This document shows positions 52,853-61,936 of a DNA stretch of 64,000 nucleotides, piece by piece. The notes under the pieces are model-generated. The model made no database searches, was not told where the DNA came from, and saw only the letters and a list, made by a program, of their open reading frames with translations. This DNA is from Lachnospiraceae bacterium (GTDB lineage Bacteria > Bacillota > Clostridia > Lachnospirales > Lachnospiraceae). The stretch covers positions 1 through 64,000 of the forward strand of contig JAFOEY010000004.1 of assembly GCA_017387565.1 (NCBI GenBank), in the 5' to 3' direction. How positions within the stretch are numbered: the stretch's first letter is position 1; each line of letters begins with the position of its first letter. The position numbers and the translations under genes were made by a program.

Positions 52853-52892
52853 AAATAAAAAAGCACTTGGATATATATTCTCCAAATGCTTT
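52853..52892 (-). terminator. Terminator of the AAA ATPase gene
   Basis: On the minus strand AAGCATTTGGA pairs with TCCAAGTGCTT and is followed by TTTTTT, 16 bp after the stop codon. Confidence 0.85.
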
Positions 52893-52907
52893 GTGTTTTA
52901 TTGTTAT

Positions 52908-54092
52908 TTAATTTTCTTCACACCATTGCTTATATTCGTCTAGTCTTTGAATATAACCGGTAAATTCAGGGACAGTAAAATCCAATTCTGAATGTCTAAC
53001 AGGAAATATAATTCCTTTACTTATTAATTGTGCTCTAGTTGGTGAAATTGTTTTTACTTTTTTGTTCAATTGCTTTGATACATTAGAAATTGTACATGGT
53101 AATTCTTCACAAGATACCATTGCAAATATAAATTTCTTTTCACCATCTGAACATCTCTCATATCTAACTTTAAAAAATCCAACATCTAATAAAGTGAAAA
53201 ATTCTTCTATATTATTATCAATATGACACTCTTGAATTATTTTATCATCAGTATTCTTATAAACAACTTGACACAGCTGTTGAATAAAAAATGGGTATCC
53301 TTTTGTAATCTTTATTATTTTTTTAATTGCATCTTCTGTATAAGATATTTTAAATTTTTTAGCAGGTTCTACTATTGCTTTTTTTGATTGGTCATCTGTT
53401 AATGAACCTATTTCTTTATACAAAAACAATCTTTCTGAATAAGATTTTTCCTCTGATAGCATTTTATATATTTTTGGTAATCCGGCACCCACAATCATTA
53501 CAGGGTATCCAAGTTGATTGGTGCGATGTAATGCAGCAATTAAAGAACCTAATTCATTCTGTTTCATATATTGAATTTCATCAATAAAGAAGCATATTGG
53601 TGTTTCCGTTTTATATGCCGTTTCTCCAATTGTTACAAATACTTCTGTTAAGCTCTGGGTTAAGCTATTTGACTTATATAACTCTCTTTCTTGTACAGAT
53701 AAAGAAAATGTACTACCATTTGGATCAAATGATACAACTAACGATTTTATTGCATCCAATGGTTTTTGTATTAAATGTTTAAATTTCTCTTTTGTACTTA
53801 CTTTTCTTAGAAAAGCTTGTGAACAAGTTGCAATTTGAGAAATAAAATCATTTCTTTCTTCTACTTCAATATGTCTACAAAATATCTCTTTTTCTTCAGC
53901 TATATCTTGTAGTTTGTTTATGAGAACTGTTTTCCCAACTCCACGTAATCCACTAAATATAATAGATTGTGTTGGAATGTTCATTTTTAACGCGATAAAC
54001 ATCTGTTCAATAGCATTAATATCATCATCACGTCCAGCAATATATGTTGGCATTAATCCTGCACCTGGCCTATATGGATTTACTTTAAACAT
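52908..54092 (-). CDS. AAA/STAND-like ATPase, accessory gene
   Basis: 394 aa. The P-loop FSGLRGVGKTVLINKLQ (about 44-60), Walker B CFFIDEIQYM and GYPVMIVGAGLPKIYKM define an AAA_16-like ATPase; C-terminal residues 260-394 hold a winged-helix-like region (TISNVSKQLNKKVKTISPTR). Start at 54092 is fixed by GGAGGTGATTTT and by the promoter just upstream. Base composition is clearly more AT-rich than the flanking ispF and greA genes, in keeping with transfer. Downstream of tRNA genes but without integrase. Function unknown; similar proteins occur in plasmids and defence or regulatory islands. Confidence 0.87.
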   Translation of the reverse strand: MFKVNPYRPGAGLMPTYIAGRDDDINAIEQMFIALKMNIPTQSIIFSGLRGVGKTVLINKLQDIAEEKEIFCRHIEVEERNDFISQIATCSQAFLRKVSTKEKFKHLIQKPLDAIKSLVVSFDPNGSTFSLSVQERELYKSNSLTQSLTEVFVTIGETAYKTETPICFFIDEIQYMKQNELGSLIAALHRTNQLGYPVMIVGAGLPKIYKMLSEEKSYSERLFLYKEIGSLTDDQSKKAIVEPAKKFKISYTEDAIKKIIKITKGYPFFIQQLCQVVYKNTDDKIIQECHIDNNIEEFFTLLDVGFFKVRYERCSDGEKKFIFAMVSCEELPCTISNVSKQLNKKVKTISPTRAQLISKGIIFPVRHSELDFTVPEFTGYIQRLDEYKQWCEEN

Positions 54093-54099
54093 AAAATCA
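54065..54099. repeat. 35-bp direct repeat, copy 1 (start of the AAA gene)
   Basis: CTGGCCTATATGGATTTACT then TTAAACATAAAATCA covers the first codons and part of the ribosome binding spacer of the AAA gene. An identical copy lies at 54238-54272. Confidence 0.97.
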
Positions 54100-54110
54100 C
54101 CTCCAATTGT

Positions 54111-54139
54111 ATTATTACACACTTTCACGTCGTTGTCAA
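54111..54139 (-). promoter_or_regulatory. Promoter of the AAA ATPase gene
   Basis: Minus-strand TTGACA (54139-54134) and AATAAT (54116-54111), spacing 17 bp, right before the GGAGG of the gene. Confidence 0.8.
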
Positions 54140-54237
54140 TTTCCTTGCGTCGATTTACGTTGTTAAAAGTGCTAGACTTTTCTCTTGTTTCAGCTGCCAT
54201 TGAATTTATTTCTAGGGAACGTCTGCTTTGAGAATGT

Positions 54238-54272
54238 CTGGCCTATATGGATTTACTTTAAACATAAAATCA
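54238..54272. repeat. 35-bp direct repeat, copy 2 (before the small-gene pair)
   Basis: Exact copy of 54065-54099 outside any gene. On the plus strand it supplies TTTACT (54252-54257), 18 bp before TATACT (54276-54281), a possible promoter for the gene starting at 54299. Confidence 0.97.
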
Positions 54273-54298
54273 TGCTATACTTATAGAAAGGTAATTTT

Positions 54299-54538
54299 AT
54301 GGTTTTTGAAACAATAAATAAACCATTTGAACTTAAGCCTTACCGTTTGAGGCCAAAAGAAAAAACTAAAATCGAACACGAAATTAACACTAATTATAGC
54401 AAGTATAATGGACAAGAATATTGTGTACATTATTCATATGGATTGGATAACATAGCATATAGATATTATTTTGAAAACCATGGTTTCAATCAGTATAATA
54501 TATATATGCGAAGAAAAATCAAGTCAAGAAAGAGATGA
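54299..54538 (+). CDS. Small basic protein, function unknown (first of a pair)
   Basis: 79 aa, Tyr/Lys/Asn-rich, basic C-terminus (MRRKIKSRKR). AAAGG lies before the ATG. Its stop is 4 bp before the start of the next gene, so the two form an operon. Size, pairing and AT-rich composition recall toxin-antitoxin or phage accessory modules, but no family motif is recognised. Confidence 0.6.
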   Translation: MVFETINKPFELKPYRLRPKEKTKIEHEINTNYSKYNGQEYCVHYSYGLDNIAYRYYFENHGFNQYNIYMRRKIKSRKR

Positions 54539-54542
54539 TTAT

Positions 54543-54773
54543 ATGGAAGAACTAATTAGTAGATTAAATGCAATTTCAAATTCTTATTTTGAATTTGTTG
54601 ATAGTGTTATTGATTATGCCGAAGAAAAAGAAACTCATTTATACCTAATAACAGAGTATCTAAATACCAATCCTTCGGCTACGCCCTCAGATGTACTAAA
54701 ATTTATATCTTTTCAACCAGACTTCTTTGATAATGAAGAAGTTCATGTTAATAATGCTCTGCTTGTTGGATAA
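54543..54773 (+). CDS. Small acidic protein, function unknown (second of a pair)
   Basis: 76 aa, acidic and helical (MEELISRLNAISNSYFEFVD). The start is placed by coupling with the preceding stop; a longer in-frame version overlapping the first gene is less likely. The opposite charge of the two products (basic then acidic) would suit a complex between them. Unrecognised. Confidence 0.6.
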   Translation: MEELISRLNAISNSYFEFVDSVIDYAEEKETHLYLITEYLNTNPSATPSDVLKFISFQPDFFDNEEVHVNNALLVG

Positions 54774-54819
54774 CAAACATAGTATATTTATTTTGATTAC
54801 TCCTAAATGAGGTGAATTT

Positions 54820-55398
54820 ATGCGAATAGGAATGGGATATGATGTTCACAAATTAGTGGAAGGCCGCGATTTAATCATGGGTGGTGTAACAATCCCCTAT
54901 GAAAAAGGACTCTTAGGTCACTCCGATGCTGACGTATTGTTGCATGCGATTATGGATGCTTTACTTGGTGCTGCTGCACTCGGAGACATTGGCAAACATT
55001 TTCCGGATACGGATGAAAAGTACAAAGGAATTTCCAGTATCGAATTATTAAAGCATGTGGGAAGCTTATTGGAAGAAAATCATTTCATGATTGAAAACAT
55101 TGATGCTACCATTATTGCACAGCGTCCCAAAATGCGCCCCTATATTGACCAGATGCGCCAAAACATTGCCGATGCTTTAGAGGTTGACATAACACAAATT
55201 AATGTAAAAGCCACAACCGAAGAAGGTTTAGGCTTTACCGGAAGTGGTGAAGGCATATCTTCTCAGGCAATCTGCATGTTGACATCACCTGCAAGTCTCA
55301 TGGATATGCAGGCTGACATAAGTCAAATGTCGAATCAGCAGGCAGTTCCCGGTGGTAACTGTGGCGGATGCATGGGATGTCCAAGAAACCAAGCATGA
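54820..55398 (+). CDS. ispF: 2-C-methyl-D-erythritol 2,4-cyclodiphosphate synthase with Cys-rich tail
   Basis: 192 aa; IspF is usually about 155-160 aa. It converts CDP-methylerythritol 2-phosphate to the cyclic diphosphate in the MEP isoprenoid pathway. Metal ligands Asp8, His10 and His42 match the enzyme family exactly, with [17 protein letters not shown] and [12 protein letters not shown] also present. After residue 155 there is an added tail with Cys181, Cys184 and Cys187 (CGGCMGC), not part of the known fold. GAGGTGA precedes the start. Single gene between the accessory patch and greA. Confidence 0.95.
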   Translation: MRIGMGYDVHKLVEGRDLIMGGVTIPYEKGLLGHSDADVLLHAIMDALLGAAALGDIGKHFPDTDEKYKGISSIELLKHVGSLLEENHFMIENIDATIIAQRPKMRPYIDQMRQNIADALEVDITQINVKATTEEGLGFTGSGEGISSQAICMLTSPASLMDMQADISQMSNQQAVPGGNCGGCMGCPRNQA

Positions 55399-55533
55399 CC
55401 ATAAACACAATTTGAAATATTACGTTGTTATCTAAGCGAAAACAAATACCAATGTTTCTGTGATTGATATCATAATTTCAATTACACAAACGAAACCTTG
55501 CATACAAATTTAATATGGATGAAAAAATAACAC

Positions 55534-55569
55534 AAAAAATGTCGGGCTAAAATTTATTTAGCCCGACAT
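55534..55569 (-). terminator. Terminator of greA, overlapping its stop codon
   Basis: ATGTCGGGCTAAA (55539-55551) and TTTAGCCCGACAT (55557-55569) form a perfect 13-bp stem with a 5-nt loop; TTTTTT follows on the minus strand. The greA stop codon lies in the 3' arm. The gap 55399-55533 shows no gene. Confidence 0.93.
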
Positions 55570-56044
55570 CTTCTTTCATAACATCAATTTTCTTAATTAA
55601 CAAATCATAGCTTACCTTATCATTAACGCAAACCGTGACCTTATCATTTACCTTATGCCCCATCAGCGCTTTTCCCACCGGCGATTCCGTACTAATCAAT
55701 CCTTTAAGCGAATTTTCACGCATCGTTGTCACGATGCAGTAAGTCTCTTCACTGTGATCATCACAAAACTCAACGGTCACTTCTTTATTGATACCGACTT
55801 CATCTTCCGGAGATTCATCCGATACAATCACCGCGGTCTTAATCATGCGTTCCAAAAAACGGATACGGCTTTCATTGGCATTCTTTTCTTTCTTGGCAGC
55901 CTTATATTCAAAATTTTCGCTTAGGTCACCATGTGCCCTTGCCGTTTTCACATGCTCTAAGAGTTCCTGTCGGACCGTAATTTTACGGTATTCGATTTCC
56001 TCCTGCATTTTTTCAATATCACTTTTCGTTAATTCGTTATTCAT
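55547..56044 (-). CDS. greA: Transcription elongation factor GreA
   Basis: 165 aa. The N-terminal coiled coil carries the acidic tip region HGDLSENFEYKAAKKEKN, which enters the RNA polymerase secondary channel to stimulate transcript cleavage; the C-terminal FKBP-like domain ends with STESPVGKALMGHKVND. A strong terminator overlaps its stop. Upstream mecA starts 30 bp before it on the same strand, so they may share a transcript. Confidence 0.93.
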   Translation of the reverse strand: MNNELTKSDIEKMQEEIEYRKITVRQELLEHVKTARAHGDLSENFEYKAAKKEKNANESRIRFLERMIKTAVIVSDESPEDEVGINKEVTVEFCDDHSEETYCIVTTMRENSLKGLISTESPVGKALMGHKVNDKVTVCVNDKVSYDLLIKKIDVMKEDVGLNKF

Positions 56045-56074
56045 AATTCACGCTCTCTTAATATTGCTCGAATA

Positions 56075-56821
56075 TTAATTTCCCTTCAGTTTTCCAATCG
56101 CATTCTCTGCAATCAGGCATTCGCAATGTTCCTTAATAAACATTGCATGCTCTGCCTTTTCTGAAACGAAATGTCCATATTCATATGCTGTCAGATACAC
56201 TCCGGCCAGTGTTCCGGCCTCTGATTCATTTCTATCAACAATCAGATAATAAGTATCATGGTCATGATCTTTATACAAACTACTACCGACTTCCTTCGGT
56301 AATTCTACGGCTTTGACATATCCGAACAGATCGGAAACTCTGTCAAAAGCAAATATTTTCCGATCCAGACTGACAAGATGCCTTGTTCCATCCGAATTCG
56401 TTCGAATGGTGTCATCCAGCCCTTTTTCAATCTCTTTATGAATATTTTGCAAAAACTTTTGGAAAAGTTCCGTCCGCTCTTCGTCCGTTGCATTTTCAAC
56501 CTGATCAAGGACTTCATCCGGAATCGGAATGCCCGCATCCTTTTTTAAAGCATTTATCACGGTTCGAAGATCAAATTGCGGTTTCTCCGTTAAAAAGATG
56601 GCCAATCCATGCTCTTTAACCGGCGCAATCTGAAGAGAAGTAAGCGGTCCCTGTGGCTTGTATCCAACTTCTTCACTCGCCTGTTGTACAATGACATGCA
56701 AAAACTCCATTGCATTTTCACTGCGTGTAAAAAAATCTTCAATTGAAACATCATATTGGTCCATGTCCTGTTCTGTCACAACACATTTGACCATATGTTC
56801 ATTGACTCTGAAAAATTCCAT
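56075..56821 (-). CDS. mecA: Adaptor protein MecA
   Basis: 248 aa, slightly longer than Bacillus MecA. The N-terminal substrate-recognition part begins MEFFRVNEHMVKCVVTEQDM; a charged linker follows and the C-terminal ClpC-binding domain contains FAFDRVSDLFGYVK and YYLIVDRNES. MecA hands substrates to ClpCP. Start at 56821 lies 4 bp after the argS stop, so translation is coupled to argS. This is the proteolysis adaptor, not the beta-lactam-resistance gene of the same symbol. Confidence 0.92.
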   Translation of the reverse strand: MEFFRVNEHMVKCVVTEQDMDQYDVSIEDFFTRSENAMEFLHVIVQQASEEVGYKPQGPLTSLQIAPVKEHGLAIFLTEKPQFDLRTVINALKKDAGIPIPDEVLDQVENATDEERTELFQKFLQNIHKEIEKGLDDTIRTNSDGTRHLVSLDRKIFAFDRVSDLFGYVKAVELPKEVGSSLYKDHDHDTYYLIVDRNESEAGTLAGVYLTAYEYGHFVSEKAEHAMFIKEHCECLIAENAIGKLKGN

Positions 56822-56825
56822 TCTA

Positions 56826-58592
56826 TCACATCCGATCAGGTGCACTAAATCCTAAAACATCAATACATGTTTCCAGAATTTCTTTCGTTAACTGTAACAG
56901 TGCAATATATCCCGCCTGTTTAACCTCATCTTCTTCCTGCATGATTTTGGTTGCATGATAGAAGTGGTTAAATGCATTTGCCAAATCATAAATATATGCA
57001 CACACTTTATGCGGTGCCATTTCCGCCCAGGCATTTTCCATCATGGCATTAAAGCCTGCCAAATTCATCATCAGTTCTTTTTCCGCAGCACTTTCTGCTT
57101 TTAAAATAGATGCCTGATCTGCGTTTTTTCCGGTTGCGGCATATTTTGTCAATATAGATTTAATACGAACAATCGTATATAAAATATACGGACCTGTATC
57201 TCCCTCAAAAGAAGTAAATCGATCCACGTCAAAGACATAATCTTTGCTCGCCTGATTTGATAAATCTCCATATTTTATAGCTGCTAATGCAACTATCTGG
57301 GCTGTTTTTTTTGCTTCCTCTTCAGGAACTTCATGATTGCTCACAATTTTTTCATACATCTGATCGTTGATATCGCGAATCAGATTTTCCAGACGCATAA
57401 CACCACCCTGACGGGTTTTAAAAGGTTTTCCGTCTTTGCCATTCATCGTACCAAAACCAACAAAGGTCAGTTTTGTTTCGGGTGTAACCAGCTTGGTCTT
57501 GCGTGCACAACGGAACACCTGTGTAAAGTACAATTCCTGTCTTTTATCTACAACATAAATGATATGATCCGGCTCGATTTTTTCCATACGCTCCTTAATG
57601 GTCGCCAAATCTGTCGTATTGTATAAAGAAGCTCCGTCGCTTTTTAAAATCATACAGGGCGGGATTTCCTTGGTATCGGTCTCTTCTTTTACATCAACTA
57701 CCAGCGCACCTTCGGATTCATGTGCGTATCCTTCCCGTTTCATATATTCAACCATGCCGGGAATGACATCATGGACATCGGATTCTCCTTTCCATAAATC
57801 AAATTCCACATTTAATTTCTCATAATTTTTCTTGAGATCGGAAACAGAAACATTAATAATATGATTCCACAAAGCCCGATATCCTCTCTCCCCATTTTGC
57901 AATCTGAATGTTGCATCCATGGCACGCTCTTTATAAGACGCATCTTCTTTTGATTTTAAACTTGCAGCAGGATATATTTCCTCAAGTTCAGAAATCGTAA
58001 AAGGTGCCTCTTTGGGATAATCCCCATCAAAGCTTTCATCAAAATACGGAAGATCTGGCTGTCTTTCTTTTAATTCGGTGATAATCAACCCCATCTGAAG
58101 CCCCCAGTCTCCTAAATGGATATCACCGATTACCTCATGACCGTTGTATCTGGCAATCCGCTTAATACTCTCTCCAATGATGGCAGAACGTAAATGACCG
58201 ACATGCAGAGGTTTTGCGACATTCGGTCCACCGTAGTCAATCACAATCTTTGACGGCTCTTTTGCTTCTTCAAGCCCATATTTTTTATCAGCTTTCATTT
58301 CTTCCAGATAATCCGCAATAAACTGTTCATCCAGACGAATATTTAAAAATCCGGGAGCAACAGCCTCCACTGATGCAAATACCTTACTGTCTGCACATTT
58401 TGCGGCAACATCATTTGCAATCATAATCGGTGCCTTATGATAGAGTTTCGCACCCGCCATGGCTCCGTTGCACTGATATTCGCACAAATCCGGTCTATTT
58501 GATACGGTTACCTTGCCTAACTCGCCGTCATATCCGGCCTCGGTAAATGCATGTTTCATTTCTTCTGAAATTAAATCTAAAAATTTTTTCAT
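56826..58592 (-). CDS. argS: Arginyl-tRNA synthetase
   Basis: 588 aa class I synthetase. The N-terminal additional domain (about 1-115) is followed by the HIGH-type motif HVGHLRSA and the catalytic domain; the KMSKS loop is replaced by a KTRQGG-type segment as usual in ArgRS. A C-terminal helical anticodon-binding domain ends with DVLGFSAPDRM. Start at 58592 follows GAGG; it lies 8 bp after the queH stop. Confidence 0.95.
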   Translation of the reverse strand: MKKFLDLISEEMKHAFTEAGYDGELGKVTVSNRPDLCEYQCNGAMAGAKLYHKAPIMIANDVAAKCADSKVFASVEAVAPGFLNIRLDEQFIADYLEEMKADKKYGLEEAKEPSKIVIDYGGPNVAKPLHVGHLRSAIIGESIKRIARYNGHEVIGDIHLGDWGLQMGLIITELKERQPDLPYFDESFDGDYPKEAPFTISELEEIYPAASLKSKEDASYKERAMDATFRLQNGERGYRALWNHIINVSVSDLKKNYEKLNVEFDLWKGESDVHDVIPGMVEYMKREGYAHESEGALVVDVKEETDTKEIPPCMILKSDGASLYNTTDLATIKERMEKIEPDHIIYVVDKRQELYFTQVFRCARKTKLVTPETKLTFVGFGTMNGKDGKPFKTRQGGVMRLENLIRDINDQMYEKIVSNHEVPEEEAKKTAQIVALAAIKYGDLSNQASKDYVFDVDRFTSFEGDTGPYILYTIVRIKSILTKYAATGKNADQASILKAESAAEKELMMNLAGFNAMMENAWAEMAPHKVCAYIYDLANAFNHFYHATKIMQEEDEVKQAGYIALLQLTKEILETCIDVLGFSAPDRM

Positions 58593-58600
58593 CTTATCCC

Positions 58601-59218
58601 TCATTTTTCATTCTGACTGAATACACAGCCACAGAAATTTTGTCTGTATAAATCATATTCCTTTGATAATTCAATGGAACGTTTATAACCGTTTTTCTTT
58701 TTAAAGTCTGATGGCAAAAACGGGACATGAACTTCTTTACCGCAGGCCTCCCCAATGGCATTGAGCCTTTCAGCATCCTTTAAAGGACTAATGGTTAAAG
58801 AGGTGGTAAAATAATCATATCCTGATTTCGCTGCATATCTGGCAGCTTCTTTTAAACGCAATTCAAAACAAATACCACAACGTTCACCGCCTTCTTTGTC
58901 TTTTTCATGCCCTTTTACAGCATCAAAAAACAGTGTCGGCTCATAATTACCTTCAACAAAATCAATGGGATATTTACACTTCTTTTGCGCATTGAAAGCA
59001 TCAATCAGACGTTTTTGTTCCTTCACACGTTTGCAATACTCCGTCTCGCTTGTAATGTTCGGATTATAATATAATACCGTAATGGAAAAATAGTTTCCCA
59101 GATACTCCAGCACATAACTGCTACATGGTGCACAGCAACAATGAATAAGTAGTTTTTTCCCTTGTATATTCGGCAGTTCCAATATCTCATCCAGCTTTTT
59201 TTGATAATTTATGCTCAT
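58601..59218 (-). CDS. queH: Epoxyqueuosine reductase QueH
   Basis: 205 aa. Cys-rich motifs of the QueH family are intact: LIHCCCAPCSSYVL near the N-terminus, GERCGICFELRL in the middle and NFCGCVFS near the end, which bind a [4Fe-4S] cluster and an adjacent metal. The enzyme carries out the last step of queuosine synthesis in tRNA, instead of QueG. It lies at the head of the queH-argS-mecA-greA run. Start may also be one codon earlier, at 59221. Confidence 0.93.
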   Translation of the reverse strand: MSINYQKKLDEILELPNIQGKKLLIHCCCAPCSSYVLEYLGNYFSITVLYYNPNITSETEYCKRVKEQKRLIDAFNAQKKCKYPIDFVEGNYEPTLFFDAVKGHEKDKEGGERCGICFELRLKEAARYAAKSGYDYFTTSLTISPLKDAERLNAIGEACGKEVHVPFLPSDFKKKNGYKRSIELSKEYDLYRQNFCGCVFSQNEK

Positions 59219-59236
59219 CATTATTCCCAAACCATT

Positions 59237-61849
59237 TTATTTTTCAGATGTCTGCTCATCATCCGGTTCCTGTTCTTTTTGGGATGTCTGCCCGTCATCC
59301 GTTTCCTGTTCTTTCTTGGATGTCTGCCCGTCATCCGTTTCCTGTTCTTTCTTGGATGTCTGCCCGTCATCCGTTTCCTGTTCTTTCTCGGATGTCTGCC
59401 CGTCATCCGGTTCCTGTTCTTTCTCGGATGTCTGCCCGCCATCCGTTTCTTGTTCTTTCTCGGATGTCTGCTCTATTTTATTCATTTTAGCAATTCTTTG
59501 TATTTGAGCTGCAATCAATTCCCTTGCGATGTCATCATTTTTCTTTGCTTCGCTTACCGAAGTATCCGAAAAAACATCAAGTTCACAGAACTGTTCCAAA
59601 AATCTGGCACCCGGAATCGGTCTTGAATAATAATACCCCTGCACATAACGCACACCAATTTTACGAAGCATTTCTACCTGATCTTTGGTTTCTACACCTT
59701 CACAAATAACTTTAATGCCCAGACCGTGTGCCATCTCAACGATCTTGGTCAAAATCAGAATGGAAGCCTCCGATGTGATAGATTCACTAAAGAATTCCTT
59801 ATCAATTTTTAATACATCAAACGGGAAATCCTTTAACATATTCAACGATGAATAGCCTGATCCGAAATCGTCCATCGAAAGCGGAATATCCTCTGCTTTT
59901 AAACTATTCATAATCGATAGCATCTTTCCCTGGTCCATAAACAGAACGGTCTCTGTTACTTCCAATTCTATACTTCTTTTCGGAACGTCATAGCGATGAA
60001 GTACTTCTTTTACCTTTTCCAAATACTGCGGATTATGAAGCAAAACACGTGACTGGTTAACTGATATCGGATAAACCGTTTTTCCTGCATCCACAAGTTG
60101 TCTGATTAATTGACATGCACTTTCAAGCATATACATATCCAATTGCTCAATAAAACCGTTTTTTTCAAAGACAGGTATAAAATCAGAAGGATACACCATG
60201 GTTCCATCGTCACGAATCCAACGAACCAATGCTTCACCACCATATAGACGATTTTCACTGATATCCCATTTAGGCTGAATAAACAGCTTGAACTCTCCAT
60301 TAAACAATGCACTTTCCATGGTCGATTCAATCATATCGACCTTGCGCATATCCTTTACCATTTTATCTGAATAAATGGCAACACTTTCTTTTTCTTCACC
60401 ATTTAATTCTTTTCTGGCTGCATTTGCTTTATCAATAATAACCGAAATATCTTCAGAAGAATCCTGGATTTTATATACACCACGTTTAAATTTGATAGGA
60501 TATCGGATGCCGATATCCAAAGCCCTTGCATTTACCTTATCTGTAAAAACAAACAATCTTTCTTCCATAACCAGTGTATTCTTAGTCAACAGAACAAATT
60601 GGTCTGCATTCATACGGACACATATTTCGTTGGAAGAGAAAATGCGTTCTGCTTCTTCCGTAATCGCCTTCAATAGCAAATCCGCCTTTTCATGCCCATA
60701 TGCCTCATTAATATAACGAAAGTTCGAAATATCAAACCGATGTACGGAAAATGCCATTCCTTTATAACGCTTAAGGATTTCAGTAGCCTCACGCTTAAAG
60801 TAGTTCAGGTTTTTACCACCTGTAATTTCATCTTCAAACGCAAACTGCTCTATCATTTTATTTACTCTTGCACTACTTAAAAATCCTAAAATCAAGATAA
60901 GCAACATCAGAAAAATAATGATGATTACCGTACCGACCGTACTGCCGACAATACGGCTTTCACTCATGTTGAATGCATCATCCGAATAGAAAAGGGCAAC
61001 AACAACATCCTCATATCCATCCACCGTAACACATGCCAGATAATAATTCATACCATCTTTATTCTGGCATACAACGGTCTCGCCATCCGGAGTCGCATTC
61101 TCAATAGTTGATTTCAATTTAGAAACCGAACGAGTGTTAATATGATACATAGTAGTTGAAAAATCCAGGAAATTTTCATATTTCTTCTGCTCATTTTCCA
61201 TGGGATATGTTGTTGCCAGAATATGGGTATCTCGGTCAAAAACATAAATTTCACCGATACTCTTCATATTGGCAAATGCTTCACTCTCGATCATATGCGC
61301 ACAGTTCTGGGAAGCAACAACAATTCCTTCAAATTTTTCCTCAACAAAAACAGGAACAACATAAAGCAGCATGTATATTTCCTGATTCAGAAAATAATCA
61401 TTTACAACAAAGAAGCAATTATTGGTAATCGTACTAAGATCTTCAAAACGTTCCCTGACATTACGAACATCACCATCTTCATAAAGTGCAACCCCATCTT
61501 CTGTAATATAAACCAAATCCGTAATATCATCCGAAGTTGCGTATTTTGATAATGTCAGTACAATCTGAGCATCCGTACACTGTTTAGACAGCTTCGCTTC
61601 AATTTCCTCGCAGGCACTGTTTGTGCTTTTCTCGATTCCCTTCATCCGATCATTCATTGCTTTCTCAGCAACCTTCAACTGCGATTCGTACTGTTCACTG
61701 ATGACATCTTTTAAATTGTCCCGTATTAAACGAATATGCACAAAACAGGCTATCAGGATTCCAAGAGAAGCCAATACACCTATAATGATGGACGGTATGA
61801 TATTTTTACGGGCACTTCCATGTGCATTTTTCTTTTCCCAATTAAACAT
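59237..61849 (-). CDS. Cache sensor/degenerate GGDEF/EAL protein with Glu-rich repeat tail, predicted cyclic-di-GMP phosphodiesterase
   Basis: 870 aa. Two membrane helices (about 14-35 and 303-328) enclose a Cache-like sensor. The GGDEF domain is inactive-looking: the motif reads NADQF in CVRMNADQFVLL. The EAL domain is complete: GEALVRW, NQSR, ELEVTE, MDDFGSGYSS, KIDKEF, EGVET and QGYYYSRPIP keep the metal and catalytic residues. So it should degrade cyclic-di-GMP under sensor control. The last 80 residues are six 12-residue repeats (QTSEKEQETDDG). Start at 61849 follows GGAGAG. Confidence 0.94.
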   Translation of the reverse strand: MFNWEKKNAHGSARKNIIPSIIIGVLASLGILIACFVHIRLIRDNLKDVISEQYESQLKVAEKAMNDRMKGIEKSTNSACEEIEAKLSKQCTDAQIVLTLSKYATSDDITDLVYITEDGVALYEDGDVRNVRERFEDLSTITNNCFFVVNDYFLNQEIYMLLYVVPVFVEEKFEGIVVASQNCAHMIESEAFANMKSIGEIYVFDRDTHILATTYPMENEQKKYENFLDFSTTMYHINTRSVSKLKSTIENATPDGETVVCQNKDGMNYYLACVTVDGYEDVVVALFYSDDAFNMSESRIVGSTVGTVIIIIFLMLLILILGFLSSARVNKMIEQFAFEDEITGGKNLNYFKREATEILKRYKGMAFSVHRFDISNFRYINEAYGHEKADLLLKAITEEAERIFSSNEICVRMNADQFVLLTKNTLVMEERLFVFTDKVNARALDIGIRYPIKFKRGVYKIQDSSEDISVIIDKANAARKELNGEEKESVAIYSDKMVKDMRKVDMIESTMESALFNGEFKLFIQPKWDISENRLYGGEALVRWIRDDGTMVYPSDFIPVFEKNGFIEQLDMYMLESACQLIRQLVDAGKTVYPISVNQSRVLLHNPQYLEKVKEVLHRYDVPKRSIELEVTETVLFMDQGKMLSIMNSLKAEDIPLSMDDFGSGYSSLNMLKDFPFDVLKIDKEFFSESITSEASILILTKIVEMAHGLGIKVICEGVETKDQVEMLRKIGVRYVQGYYYSRPIPGARFLEQFCELDVFSDTSVSEAKKNDDIARELIAAQIQRIAKMNKIEQTSEKEQETDGGQTSEKEQEPDDGQTSEKEQETDDGQTSKKEQETDDGQTSKKEQETDDGQTSQKEQEPDDEQTSEK
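59247..59472. repeat. In-frame tandem repeat, 36 bp x 6, encoding the tail of the EAL protein
   Basis: GATGTCTG recurs exactly every 36 bp from 59247 to 59463. Each unit encodes QTSEKEQETDDG or a variant (QTSKKEQETDDG, QTSQKEQEPDDE). Three-fold periodicity keeps the frame, so copy number can vary without loss of function. Confidence 0.95.
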
Positions 61850-61936
61850 GAGTCTCTCCATAACATACATAGTTTTTCGCCATTTATCCCCAATTACCTT
61901 CCGGCGAAAAAATCTTACTTAAGTAAAATACTTAAA

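Noticed and set aside
52800-54780. Integrative element inserted at the tRNA-Met gene
   Set aside because: No integrase gene and no second copy of the tRNA 3' end at the far side; only a small AT-rich patch with an internal 35-bp duplication is supported.
59162-59626. Plus-strand repetitive frames (RFLFFLGCLPVI-type repeats)
   Set aside because: They are the antisense reading of the 36-bp repeats that encode the tail of the EAL protein, whose frame continues a complete domain.
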